From Ardenticatenaceae bacterium (GTDB taxonomy: Bacteria > Chloroflexota > Anaerolineae > Promineifilales > Promineifilaceae), in contig WYBM01000032.1 of the NCBI GenBank assembly GCA_011525915.1, positions 1 to 44,814 on the forward strand: a DNA stretch of 44,814 nt. Reading direction: 5' to 3'. Position 1 is the first letter of the stretch; every line of letters begins with the position of its first letter. The notes beneath the pieces were generated by a model. The model had not been told where the DNA came from. It made no database searches and saw only the letters and a list, made by a program, of their open reading frames with translations. This document shows positions 25,037-33,500 of the stretch, piece after piece. A program made the position numbers and the translations under genes.

Positions 25037-27409
25037 CTACCGTGCCCCTACGATCCGGCCAATGCCCTGCCCCACCCATACTTCTGGCGCGAAGGCCGGA
25101 TTGCTGGCCGAGGCTACAAAATAGGTGACGCCCTGCACAATAGGGCGGTTTTGTAGTTCATGCCAGAATTGCAGATATTCCTGGGCTTTGTTTATAGCGG
25201 TAACACCACCTTTGTTATTACTGGCCTCTGTTATCCAGATGGGTGTGTTACGAAAACGTGTGATGTAGTCATCTAGCACGTCTAATGCCCGGCGCTGGGG
25301 GTAGATGTTTGACCAATACAGGTGCACACCCAACCCATCGGCCGCCTGCACGGCCGTGCGGCTGGCCTCTATAAACTGAATGTGATCTATTTTTTTACCA
25401 GAGACAGAACTACCAGGCGATAACCCCGGGTAGATAAAACGGGTGCCCGGCAGCGCCTGCCGGTAACGTGAGAGGACGTCCAAAAACCAGCGGGCAAAGG
25501 CTGCCCCGTCAGGCCAACTGTAAAATAACCCCTCGGTGTCAATATTGGGCTCATTGTGAAGTTCTACCACCACTTGCTTGCCGGCTAAGGTCGTCAACGC
25601 CCGTTTGACGTCATCGAGCGTATAGGTCACAAATTGCTCTGGGCTGATAGCCCGCCCGCCAAAGTCCAGAAAGGCCCGGACGATCCAGACGGCTTTCGGG
25701 TGTGCTGAGGCCAGGCGGCTGATGTCTTCGGCGCTGTGGAAGGAGAGGGCTTTGATGATGCCCGGTTTGAGCAGGGCAAATTCCTGATGTTCTGCTTCAG
25801 AGATGGCCGGGTCAGCTGACGCATGCAAACCAATTCGCGCCTGACCATACACGCCAGGTTCATTTCCGGCCAACGGGTCATCGGGCTTATAGGGGGTCAC
25901 GGCCGTGGACTTAATGCGCACAGGCGTAAATTCACCCAATGGTAAGCCCATCACCCACATGGGCGTTAACACAGGTATGGTGCCAATGATGTCGCCGTTA
26001 CGGCGCGGATGGGTACGTAGGGTCAGCGGGTGGTGGCTCTGCGCGGTGTCGCCGTTGATGCGAATATCGCCGGTTAGCACCCAACCCGGCGTGGTGTGCG
26101 GCGCATCACTGGCAGGGGGCACAACCGGTGCTGTGTCTTCCGCAGAAAAAGTATCAGGCAGTTCCACGTCATCATACTCACCAACAATGCCGGCCATGAA
26201 TTCCATGCGCACCAAAACAGGGGTAAAGCCGTTTCGTTCCTGGCCGGCAATCACCACGGCCGTGTCCCCTTTAATCACGCCGATGAGCTTGCTGCCCTCA
26301 GCCGGCCGGTGCACCATAGAGGCACCACGATGCCTCACCTGGGCATAAGGTGGATTATGCTGCAAAAAGTGGCCGCGTACCCAGCCCAAATATACTCCTT
26401 CTGGTAAATTGTTCAGGTCATGGATAGCTGCCACAGGGGGAAGGGGCGTTAAAGGTGCTGGCCCCATAAAATCTGCACGCCTGACACGCATAGGCAGGTA
26501 GCCGTTTTCCGGCTTACCTAACACCAGGCCCGTACTTCCAGCCCGAACAATGCCCACGGAAACACTTTCCTGGTGAGGTTCTGTGCGCAGGTTGATGCCG
26601 TGCCGGGCATCTACCACGGCCTGGTTGCCAACGATATGCAGCCGTTCTAACCAACCCCAACCATCTATGGTAGCGACGTTGGCCGGTGGTGGTGGCGCTG
26701 GTGCTACTGGTAAGGCGGGCACATCGTGGCCCACGGCCGTGCTGGCCACTTTCACGGGTGTATACGCCTGGTCGTTTTTACCACTGACCACCAAAATGGT
26801 CCCTTCCGGTATGGGTATGGTATGGCCGGGGCCCAGGCGTAACGTGGCCCCTCCGGGGTTTACCTGCGCCAGATTTCCTCGCATGACAATGCTGGTTGTC
26901 AGGACCCAGCCATCCACAAAAGGGCCAACAGGTTCCTGCCAGCCCAACAACGGTAGCAAAAAAGGGGTTGGGTCTATAATGTTTCGGGGCCAGTTGCCAA
27001 AGTGGGCGTTATTCTTTTTAAGCGTCAGGTGCAGGTGTGAACCAAAACTGTTGCCTGTGTTGTCTGCTAATCCTAACACCGCGCCGGCCAAAACCTGCTG
27101 CCTTGTAACTACCAGGGCTTCTTGCAGATGGGCATAGATAGTGACATACCCTTCACGGTGCTGCACCCGCACGTGAATGCCATAATTATGGTTGTCTGGG
27201 TCTGTGTGTACCTGGGTTACCTCGCCGGGCGCCACGCAAAAAACTTTGCTGCCGCTTGGTGCCCGAATGTCTACACCTTCGTGCCCCGGCAGCCCAAATT
27301 GGGCATAGTTTTGGGGATTGGCCCCAAAGTGCTGTGTGATTTTACGGTATTCCGTGGGCCAGATTTCAAACCGAAATTGGCCGGAATCAGCCAAAGCTAA
27401 AGGATCCAT
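25037..27409 (-). CDS. M23 peptidase - SH3-like x4 - GH-A-like glycosidase fusion
   Basis: This 790-aa protein has three parts. Residues 1-150 form an M23 (lysostaphin/LytM) metallopeptidase: His43 and Asp47 (GHEGVD), His94 (YAHLQ) and HLH at 125-127. Residues about 165-520 contain four beta-rich modules of roughly 85 residues with SH3-like patterns ('LRLGPGHTIPIPEGT', 'INLRTEPHQESVSVGIV', 'VHRPAEGSKLIGVI', 'LRTHPRRNGDIIGTI'), expected to bind cell-wall or similar polymers. Residues about 530-790 look like a TIM-barrel glycosidase of clan GH-A, with candidate acid/base Glu620 (HNEPN) and nucleophile Glu728 (WITEASNN). No signal peptide is visible from the ATG at 27409, which is odd for a wall hydrolase. 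It converges with the giant TPR gene (1 nt between stops). The domain assignment of the third part is the least certain. Confidence 0.78.
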   Translation of the reverse strand: MDPLALADSGQFRFEIWPTEYRKITQHFGANPQNYAQFGLPGHEGVDIRAPSGSKVFCVAPGEVTQVHTDPDNHNYGIHVRVQHREGYVTIYAHLQEALVVTRQQVLAGAVLGLADNTGNSFGSHLHLTLKKNNAHFGNWPRNIIDPTPFLLPLLGWQEPVGPFVDGWVLTTSIVMRGNLAQVNPGGATLRLGPGHTIPIPEGTILVVSGKNDQAYTPVKVASTAVGHDVPALPVAPAPPPPANVATIDGWGWLERLHIVGNQAVVDARHGINLRTEPHQESVSVGIVRAGSTGLVLGKPENGYLPMRVRRADFMGPAPLTPLPPVAAIHDLNNLPEGVYLGWVRGHFLQHNPPYAQVRHRGASMVHRPAEGSKLIGVIKGDTAVVIAGQERNGFTPVLVRMEFMAGIVGEYDDVELPDTFSAEDTAPVVPPASDAPHTTPGWVLTGDIRINGDTAQSHHPLTLRTHPRRNGDIIGTIPVLTPMWVMGLPLGEFTPVRIKSTAVTPYKPDDPLAGNEPGVYGQARIGLHASADPAISEAEHQEFALLKPGIIKALSFHSAEDISRLASAHPKAVWIVRAFLDFGGRAISPEQFVTYTLDDVKRALTTLAGKQVVVELHNEPNIDTEGLFYSWPDGAAFARWFLDVLSRYRQALPGTRFIYPGLSPGSSVSGKKIDHIQFIEASRTAVQAADGLGVHLYWSNIYPQRRALDVLDDYITRFRNTPIWITEASNNKGGVTAINKAQEYLQFWHELQNRPIVQGVTYFVASASNPAFAPEVWVGQGIGRIVGAR

Positions 27410-27623
27410 ACCTGTTTGTTGGTGTCCGCTTGTGCCCTAGATTCATCATACTACTTGTGAAACAGCACCATTTTAGCCCCTTTAGTACTACTTTTCAACT
27501 CACGGTTTCACGCATCTTTCACATTTTCTTTTCGCTGCCTTAACACCGGGGACAGCGCTGACAAAGTACTATGCCAGGTATAAGTTGCTAGATAGTGGAA
27601 ACAACACAGCTGGAGAATAAATC
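27410..27623. other. AT-rich intergenic stretch
   Basis: There is no gene of useful length. It would hold the promoter of the minus-strand fusion gene and possibly one for the small frame at 27624 (CTGACA at 27558 and TATAAG at 27579 with a short 15-bp spacer, weak). Confidence 0.4.
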
Positions 27624-27719
27624 ATGAAAATGTCTAAAAAAGCGGTATGGCGGAAGGTATTTCATAGGTTATGCCCCCGGTGCAAAATGCCCATGTTTAT
27701 CTGTACATGTGGCGATTAG
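27624..27719 (+). CDS. Possible 31-aa cysteine-rich microprotein
   Basis: A 31-codon frame starts at ATG 27624 with GGAG 8 nt upstream. It is basic at the N-terminus (MKMSKKAVWRKVFHRL) and ends in CPRCKMPMFICTCGD, four cysteines spaced C-x2-C-x7-C-x-C, as in small zinc-binding knuckles. It stops exactly one base before a terminal-inverted-repeat element, so it may be a truncated longer protein. I recognise no family. The ribosome binding site and the Cys pattern are the only support. Confidence 0.4.
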   Translation: MKMSKKAVWRKVFHRLCPRCKMPMFICTCGD

Positions 27720-27820
27720 TACACTGTTTCACAAAAAAACACACTTTGGTAGGGCGACCCTTGTGATCGCCCTGAGCGGGGCAGGCACAAGGCCTGTCCC
27801 TACACTTCTGAAACAGTGTA
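27720..27820. mobile_element. 101-bp MITE-like element
   Basis: Perfect 12-bp terminal inverted repeats TACACTGTTTCA (27720-27731) and TGAAACAGTGTA (27809-27820) bracket an internal three-way fold. GTAGGG (27749-27754) pairs with CCCTAC (27798-27803), enclosing a GGGCGA/TCGCCC hairpin (27752-27772) and a GGGGCAGGC/GCCTGTCCC hairpin (27778-27800). TA at each outer end could be a TA target duplication of the IS630/mariner kind. It encodes no protein. The inner GC-rich part resembles intergenic repeats I have seen in many genomes, but I cannot name the family. Confidence 0.6.
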
Positions 27821-27862
27821 ATCAGAGGGGCGCCTGACAAAAAGAATATGATAGGAGCCAGG

Positions 27863-27890
27863 CAAACCGCACACATCTGCGTGCGGTTTG
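27863..27890. repeat. 10-bp perfect hairpin
   Basis: CAAACCGCAC (27863-27872) pairs with GTGCGGTTTG (27881-27890) with an 8-nt loop. It is about 190 nt downstream of the minus-strand anti-sigma gene and could end its transcript, but no T-run follows on that strand. Confidence 0.4.
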
Positions 27891-28075
27891 TCTGTTCTTG
27901 GTGTCAGGGCTGGGAATGGCACACGACAGCCAGGTCTTGGTGCGGGGAAGCTGACGCTAAGGCTGCTGGATGTGGTAACGTTCCTGATTCTGCGGCATTT
28001 TTCCTCTGTAAATCGGGCGTCCTTGCCCGAATGTCCGGACAGGGATGTCCGGACTACAGGACTACAGATTTTCAT

Positions 28076-29863
28076 TCATGGTGTTGAGCTTGCGCTCATG
28101 TCGTCTCCTGAGAAAGTGGCGTCCGCTGCCGATGATGCGCTGACAATCTTCGGGACATCAGCTTGCGTACTGCCTGGCGTGTAGGTAATTTCTGCCGTAC
28201 TGGCCAGGTCAAAGGGATAATCGCTGAATGTCTCTGTAGCCAGAAGTTTTAACTCACGGTTGTCACCTTCGCCTACAAAATACCCCATGAGCACCACCAA
28301 TACAGGTTGTTCAGTACCTGCGATCTGGGCCATAGCTGCGGGGTCGTCACTAAAGGTAATGGTGATACGGTCTTCACCAGAGCTTACTGGTATCCAATCA
28401 CTCATGCCGTCTATGGGCACACGGCCGCCGACAAACGTTTCCCAATCTGGCGCGGCATAATGCAGCTTTAAGAACACCTCCTGACTGGACACAAATTCAT
28501 AGCCCAGCGTCACTTCAAATTCAACCGGATCCGCCACGGAAAGCCGTGCCTTCTGTGTAGCGGTCAGGAGTGAGATGTGGTTTTGCCTGATGTGGGCTGG
28601 TTCAGCCTGTTGCTGATTAAGTTCCCAGGCTGTTTCACTTAAATACCAGCGTACGTCTGAAAAAGTTTTGGTATAGAAAGGCACAAACGTGTCGCCGGAC
28701 ATGGTAGCCATTTGGACACGGGGGATGATGACAGGGGTTTCGCCTTCTTGCCGCTGACCGGTCATCACGATCTCCAGCATGGCTGTGCCGGTGCCGGCAA
28801 TGATATTGGGTCCCATGAATTCAGCAGAACCGGTCTGCCAGACGGTTTTGGGCATGATGCCGCTATTATCCAAGGAGAGCAGTTCCACCCAAATGGTTGC
28901 TTCTGGTTCCGAGACCAATTGGTAACCCACTTCTACTTGAAAGGTCGTCGGCCCATTTTCCGGGCCTGCCAGGTTGGCACCTGGTTCTGGCAAGGCTGAA
29001 ATGAGCCAGATACGATCCTGGCCAGTTGGTGCCAATTCAGCTTCGGTCTGATCGAGTTCCCAATCCGTCAGCCACACGGCCGTGCCGTTTTGCCATATGA
29101 CGCGCTCGTTGACGGCCGTTGCCGGCAGGCGTGCACCTGTTGCCGGGTTGTACCAGCCAACGAGCAGATCATAACGGCCGTCGGGGTATTCAGGCGGCAG
29201 CACCAAGGCGTATGTGTCTTTGATCGTTTTGCCAGCAGACCAGGTGGAGGTAGGCTGACCACTATCAACCGGTGGGCCGTCTTGCTGCCACACCAGAGCG
29301 CCGGTGCTGTCCAGCAAATGGACAAACGTATGGTAATCGGCGGCTGGCGTTTGGCTGGCCTGCCAATGTAATGTGACTGTTAGCACGCCGGCGCCTTCTT
29401 GAATGTCATACTGGTTTAACCTGATCGCGTCCCCAAACTGAATGTCCAACTGATCTACACTCCACTCGACGACATCTGATTCGGTAAAAGTAGCAGACAT
29501 GGGTACTGGGGTGGGGGTAAGGGGTTCTGTCGTTGTCGTAGGGCGTATGGGGGCGGTAACGGCATCCTGATTCGAACTCGTTGTGCCCAACGGATTGGAG
29601 ATGATTGACCAGAAATACAAGGCCACGGCCAGCAAAGCCAAGGTGACTACGGCCGTGCTGGCAAACTGCCACAGCCGCCCCATTTCCCGCCAGGAAAGGT
29701 TTTGTTTCTCCTCCTGGGCCAGCAGCCGCCGGCGCAGTTCGTTTTTGAAAGCGGGTGACGGGTTGAGTGCAACCGGCCGTGTTTCCGGCGCTTCCAATTC
29801 CGCTACCAGCTCCTGAAACTCTGCAAACTCCTTTGCATTTTTTGTGTTATCAAAACCGTTCAT
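28076..29863 (-). CDS. Membrane-anchored anti-sigma-like protein with large external region
   Basis: The 595-aa protein has a charged cytoplasmic N-terminus (residues 1-65, 'FAEFQELVAELEAPETRPV...FKNELRRRLLAQEEK'), one transmembrane helix (about 67-90, 'FASTAVVTLALLAVALYFW') and about 500 external residues rich in beta strands. The segment 'VTLHWQASQTPAADYHTFVHLLDSTGALVWQQDGPP' (about 165-205) is a module that recurs in Chloroflexota surface proteins. The start overlaps the end of the ECF sigma gene by 14 nt with GGAGG ahead, the normal arrangement for an anti-sigma factor. No zinc-binding HxxxCxxC motif is present, so if it binds the sigma factor it does so through another helical motif. It may sense an envelope signal. 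Confidence 0.7.
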   Translation of the reverse strand: MNGFDNTKNAKEFAEFQELVAELEAPETRPVALNPSPAFKNELRRRLLAQEEKQNLSWREMGRLWQFASTAVVTLALLAVALYFWSIISNPLGTTSSNQDAVTAPIRPTTTTEPLTPTPVPMSATFTESDVVEWSVDQLDIQFGDAIRLNQYDIQEGAGVLTVTLHWQASQTPAADYHTFVHLLDSTGALVWQQDGPPVDSGQPTSTWSAGKTIKDTYALVLPPEYPDGRYDLLVGWYNPATGARLPATAVNERVIWQNGTAVWLTDWELDQTEAELAPTGQDRIWLISALPEPGANLAGPENGPTTFQVEVGYQLVSEPEATIWVELLSLDNSGIMPKTVWQTGSAEFMGPNIIAGTGTAMLEIVMTGQRQEGETPVIIPRVQMATMSGDTFVPFYTKTFSDVRWYLSETAWELNQQQAEPAHIRQNHISLLTATQKARLSVADPVEFEVTLGYEFVSSQEVFLKLHYAAPDWETFVGGRVPIDGMSDWIPVSSGEDRITITFSDDPAAMAQIAGTEQPVLVVLMGYFVGEGDNRELKLLATETFSDYPFDLASTAEITYTPGSTQADVPKIVSASSAADATFSGDDMSASSTP

Positions 29864-30413
29864 AATTTACCTCCCCGGCCATGCCCATCACTTCCAACTG
29901 TGTTTGCAGCCGTTTTAAGGCTCTATGGAGCCTGACGTATACACTGTTTGCCGAACAGTCCAAAACTTCAGCCACTTCTTCGCTGCTGAGTTCTTCAAAA
30001 AAGCGCAAGGTGATGACTTCCCGGTCTTTGCCGGAAAGTTGGGCCAGCGCCTGGTGCAATGTTTCGCGGCGCTGGTGGTGCAGCACGGCCGTTTCCGTCT
30101 GCCGCATCTCTGTATGCCCGGCCTGCCGCCAGGGCGTCAGCCACTTGCGCTTGCGCTGCTGGCTGATGGCTTCGTTGCGGGCGATGCGGTACAGCCAGGC
30201 CAACACACTCTGGCCGCGCCATTCGTAGTGCCAGATGTGCCGCATCGCCTTTTCAAAGGTCACGGCCGTGACATCTTGCGCCAGCGCTTCATCACCCGTT
30301 TGCCGGAATGCGTAGCGGAAAATCCGGTCTACGTGCTGGTCATACAACCGGGCAAAGGCCTGTGGGTTGGTTTTGGCCTGTTCGACAAGGGTTTTATCGT
30401 TATCAAGCATCAT
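29850..30413 (-). CDS. ECF RNA polymerase sigma factor
   Basis: This 187-aa sigma-70 family protein of the extracytoplasmic-function group shows region 2 in 'FARLYDQHVDRIFRYAFRQTGDEALAQDVTAVTFEKAMRHIWHYEWRGQSVLAWLYRIARNEA', read in parts as helix 2.1 through the -10-binding helix, and region 4 in 'LSGKDREVITLRFFEELSSEEVAEVLDCSANSVYVRLHRALKRLQ', a helix-turn-helix for -35 binding. It directs RNA polymerase to a specific promoter set. ATG 30413 has GAGG at 7 nt upstream; a GTG one codon earlier is possible. It overlaps its membrane-bound partner gene and probably controls part of the nearby surface-protein block. Confidence 0.9.
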   Translation of the reverse strand: MMLDNDKTLVEQAKTNPQAFARLYDQHVDRIFRYAFRQTGDEALAQDVTAVTFEKAMRHIWHYEWRGQSVLAWLYRIARNEAISQQRKRKWLTPWRQAGHTEMRQTETAVLHHQRRETLHQALAQLSGKDREVITLRFFEELSSEEVAEVLDCSANSVYVRLHRALKRLQTQLEVMGMAGEVNYERF

Positions 30414-30516
30414 CACTTTTCCTCAGATTGGAGATTAGAGAGGGGAGAATGGGGTAATCTCCGGCCCCAATTCTCCACATTTGCTTGATTAACGCCCAAA
30501 GGAGGTAAATCTTACA

Positions 30517-30548
30517 GGCGGCTGTCACTTCCCAAAGTGACAGCCGCC
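30517..30548 (-). terminator. Perfect 14-bp hairpin after the metzincin gene
   Basis: GGCGGCTGTCACTT (30517-30530) and AAGTGACAGCCGCC (30535-30548) are exact reverse complements with a 4-nt loop. It lies 6 nt past the stop of the minus-strand protease gene, and on that strand it is followed by TGTAAGATTT. It is a strong candidate end-of-transcript hairpin, with a poor T-tail. Confidence 0.7.
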
Positions 30549-30554
30549 GATTAC

Positions 30555-33500
30555 CTAACGCAGAATCACTGGCAAGAAAATGCTGTAAAGGGCGTCTGGG
30601 TTTGGTCCCCAAATGGGGTTGACCCCCACCACCAGGCTGACCGGCAGTTGGACCGTCTGGCCGTTATCGCCGCTGATCGTCAGGGTGGTGTGCATGGGCA
30701 CACCGCTGGGAACCAGCGTGGGGTCGGCGGTGAGTGTCAGGGTTCCGGGTGTGCTGCCACTGTTGGCGTTGAGGGTCAGCCAGGGGGCGCTCTCGCTGGC
30801 CGTCCAGTTCAGAGAACCAGTGCCAATGTTGCTGATGGTCAGGGTGCTTTGTTGCAGCGCTGTCGTGCCAACTTCTACCTGCCAGCCGGTCTGGTCTGGC
30901 CCCACAGCCAGGGTCGGGCCGGGGTAAGACAGGTTGTCATTTACAATAATGGTCACACTTTTGCTGGTGGTTTGTCCCACACCATTGGTAGCGCGCAGGC
31001 TGACTTCGTTGACGCCGACGGGCAGCAGGAAAGCGGTGTAGTAAGGGCCGGTGACAAACGTGGGGGAGCCGTTAACAAACCAGCCCATGTTGGCATCTGG
31101 CACATGCCCCTGCCCATCTTCCACTTCACCCACAAAGTTCACGGCCGTGCCATATGTCACCTCAAACCCATCTTGGGGTGTCAGCAGGGTGATAACCGGC
31201 GGCTTGTTGGCCATGGTAAAGGTCTGGCTTTCGGCTTCGGCCATGCGGGTGCCGTCGTTGGCCGTCACCCGGAAACGGGCCTGGGCGCTGCCCCCCATCT
31301 GGTTGGTGTTAAGCTGCACGCTTGTTTCCGTCAGCGCCAGGGCATAGGCTGTGTACGTGGCCCCGTTGTCATCGGTATAATAGACGTCAAAGTGCAGCGG
31401 GTCACCGTCGGCATCACTGGCCTGCCATTGCAGCGTTACCGTACCCGTCACCGGGTTTGTTGCGCCCACCAACTGCACGTTGCTAATGGCTGGCGCATTG
31501 GCGCTGAGGGTGTGGGTGCCTAGCACCTGGCCATCACTGAGGCGCACCAGTTCTACTTCTGCCGTTGTCAGGGGGAAGGGCACCACCACGGCAAAGCCCA
31601 GGTTAGACGGGTTGGCATCATTGGCATCGCCGTCGAAGTCATAAGCTGCCAGTTGGCCGCCGCTGCTGTTCAGGAAGCGCATCTGGTAGGCACCACCGGC
31701 CGGTGGGCTGTAAGGGCCAGGGCTGTCCCACAAACCGACGACCTGGAATACGGCCGTGTCAGCATCATCATAAATCGTCCCAAACAAGGCAATGGTGTCT
31801 ACCCCCGCCCGCACTGGTTGTGGCTGTACCGCGTCCGGCGCTGGCTGCTGGCTGTTCAGGAAGCCGTAAATGCCTTCATACGTATAATCGCTGATCCATT
31901 GCCGATCACAGTAGCTCATCATGTCCCGCCACAGGTTATTGGGGTAAACACGCGGTGGTAACTGGCTGCTCAGGCCTATATCCCCCACGTCAAACCCCCA
32001 CATGCTGCCCGTACCAATGGCGGCGTTAGCGTAAGGGAAGTTCGGGTCGCTGCGGCTGTGCCCACACCCTTCTACGGTATTCTCGGTCGCCGGATCATCG
32101 CTGGCCGGGCTGGGATGCGCTCGCCCGACGTTGTGCCCCACCTCATGCCCCATATACCAGTCGCCATAACTGCCATCATTATCCCAACCCCAGGTGCCGC
32201 GCCCGGTGGGGCCGGAAGAGACACTGCCGGTGGCGAAACCACGGGGGAACGGCAGCGATGGCTCTTCCCAAATCATGCTGTAAATCATCTCATTGTTGGG
32301 AATGCCTTCTGTAGCCCGCAGCCACTGGGCGCAGTTGTTGGTGTAGGTAGCAGCGCAAAACTCCCGGTCATCTTCGGGGATGTCCAGACAAAAGTCAGTG
32401 GTACGCTCGATGTGGCCGCCCAGATTGGGGTCGTTGATTGTGCGTATTTTTAGGCGGAAGCCCGGATCGGGCGATTCATAACCGCCGGGAGTGCTGGCCA
32501 GGGGATACACGCGGCGGATCCAGGAGCGGGCTTGATTGACGTCTTGCCAGGTGGAAGGTTGGTAATAGTCGCCATCTACCGTATAGCCCCAGACCAATAG
32601 ATGGGTGCGCAGGGTGGGTGAATCACGAAACGTGTAAATGGGTGTGTTCCAGTTATTGTTGCTGAAACTTGGTTCCGGCGGAATCTGGGTGTAATTTACT
32701 TCAGCGCGCAGGCGCACATTGGTGCCGTCAATCCAGTCATTGGGCAGTTCAAAGTAAAAAGCATGGTTAAAGTTTGCCCGGTCTGGGGTATTGGGGACCG
32801 TCAGGTAGTGGGTGCCGCCGGAGGGGTAAATGGGCCCGTCCAGGATAATGCCGATGCTGTTGATGCGGTAGAGGCGGGCAGAAACACCCGGCACATTCTG
32901 CCCGGCGGCGTCTACGTAGACGCGCACGCCCGTACGCTTATCACGTACCAGTTGGATACTGTCATTCAGGTCTTGAATGGATTGCGTCACTTCTACATCA
33001 GTAATGGCGATGTCAATGGAAGGGATGGCGGCCGCATCACGCGGCAGCCGCCGCAAGGCACCGCGATCGTGCCAGAAAAGGTAATTATTGCCAGGGCCAC
33101 CTAAGGTCAGGTCAAATTCTTCATTGCCAAAAAACGTGTCGTTAATGAAGTAGAGCAACTCCGCCGTCCCGCCGGTGCGATTGATACGGTAAAGACCATA
33201 GTTGTAGGTGCAGAAGGGGTTGCAGCTGGCCTGACGCTGTTCAAAGAAGTAAATTTTATCGCTGTCTACGGTTAATTCCACCACATCGGCGCCGCTAACA
33301 GGGCTGTCGTAAATAACCGGGCCAAAGGTTTGGGTGTCTACATTGTACCGTCGAATTTGTTCTCCCTGGGCCACAAAGACGTATTCGGTGCTATAACAAA
33401 GCCCACCCGGTTCACACCGGCTGTTCTCTGCCATGTAGCCGGTGACACCGGTACTTATGCCATCACCACCGCCGCCGTTGTTATTGGCGATCTTAAGAAA

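Noticed and set aside
28031..28068. ATGTCCGGAC direct repeat and GGACTACA doublet as an operator
   Set aside because: They lie downstream of the anti-sigma stop on its own strand and not near a gene start; more likely intergenic repeat debris.
27800..28075. 91-codon minus-strand frame
   Set aside because: It runs through hairpins and the right end of the MITE-like element; composition is not protein-like.
30537..31523. 328-codon plus-strand frame
   Set aside because: It is antisense to the C-terminal part of the metzincin gene, has low-complexity Gly/Val/His-rich composition and no ribosome binding site tied to its start. The AGGAGG near 30500 is not followed by a suitable start codon.
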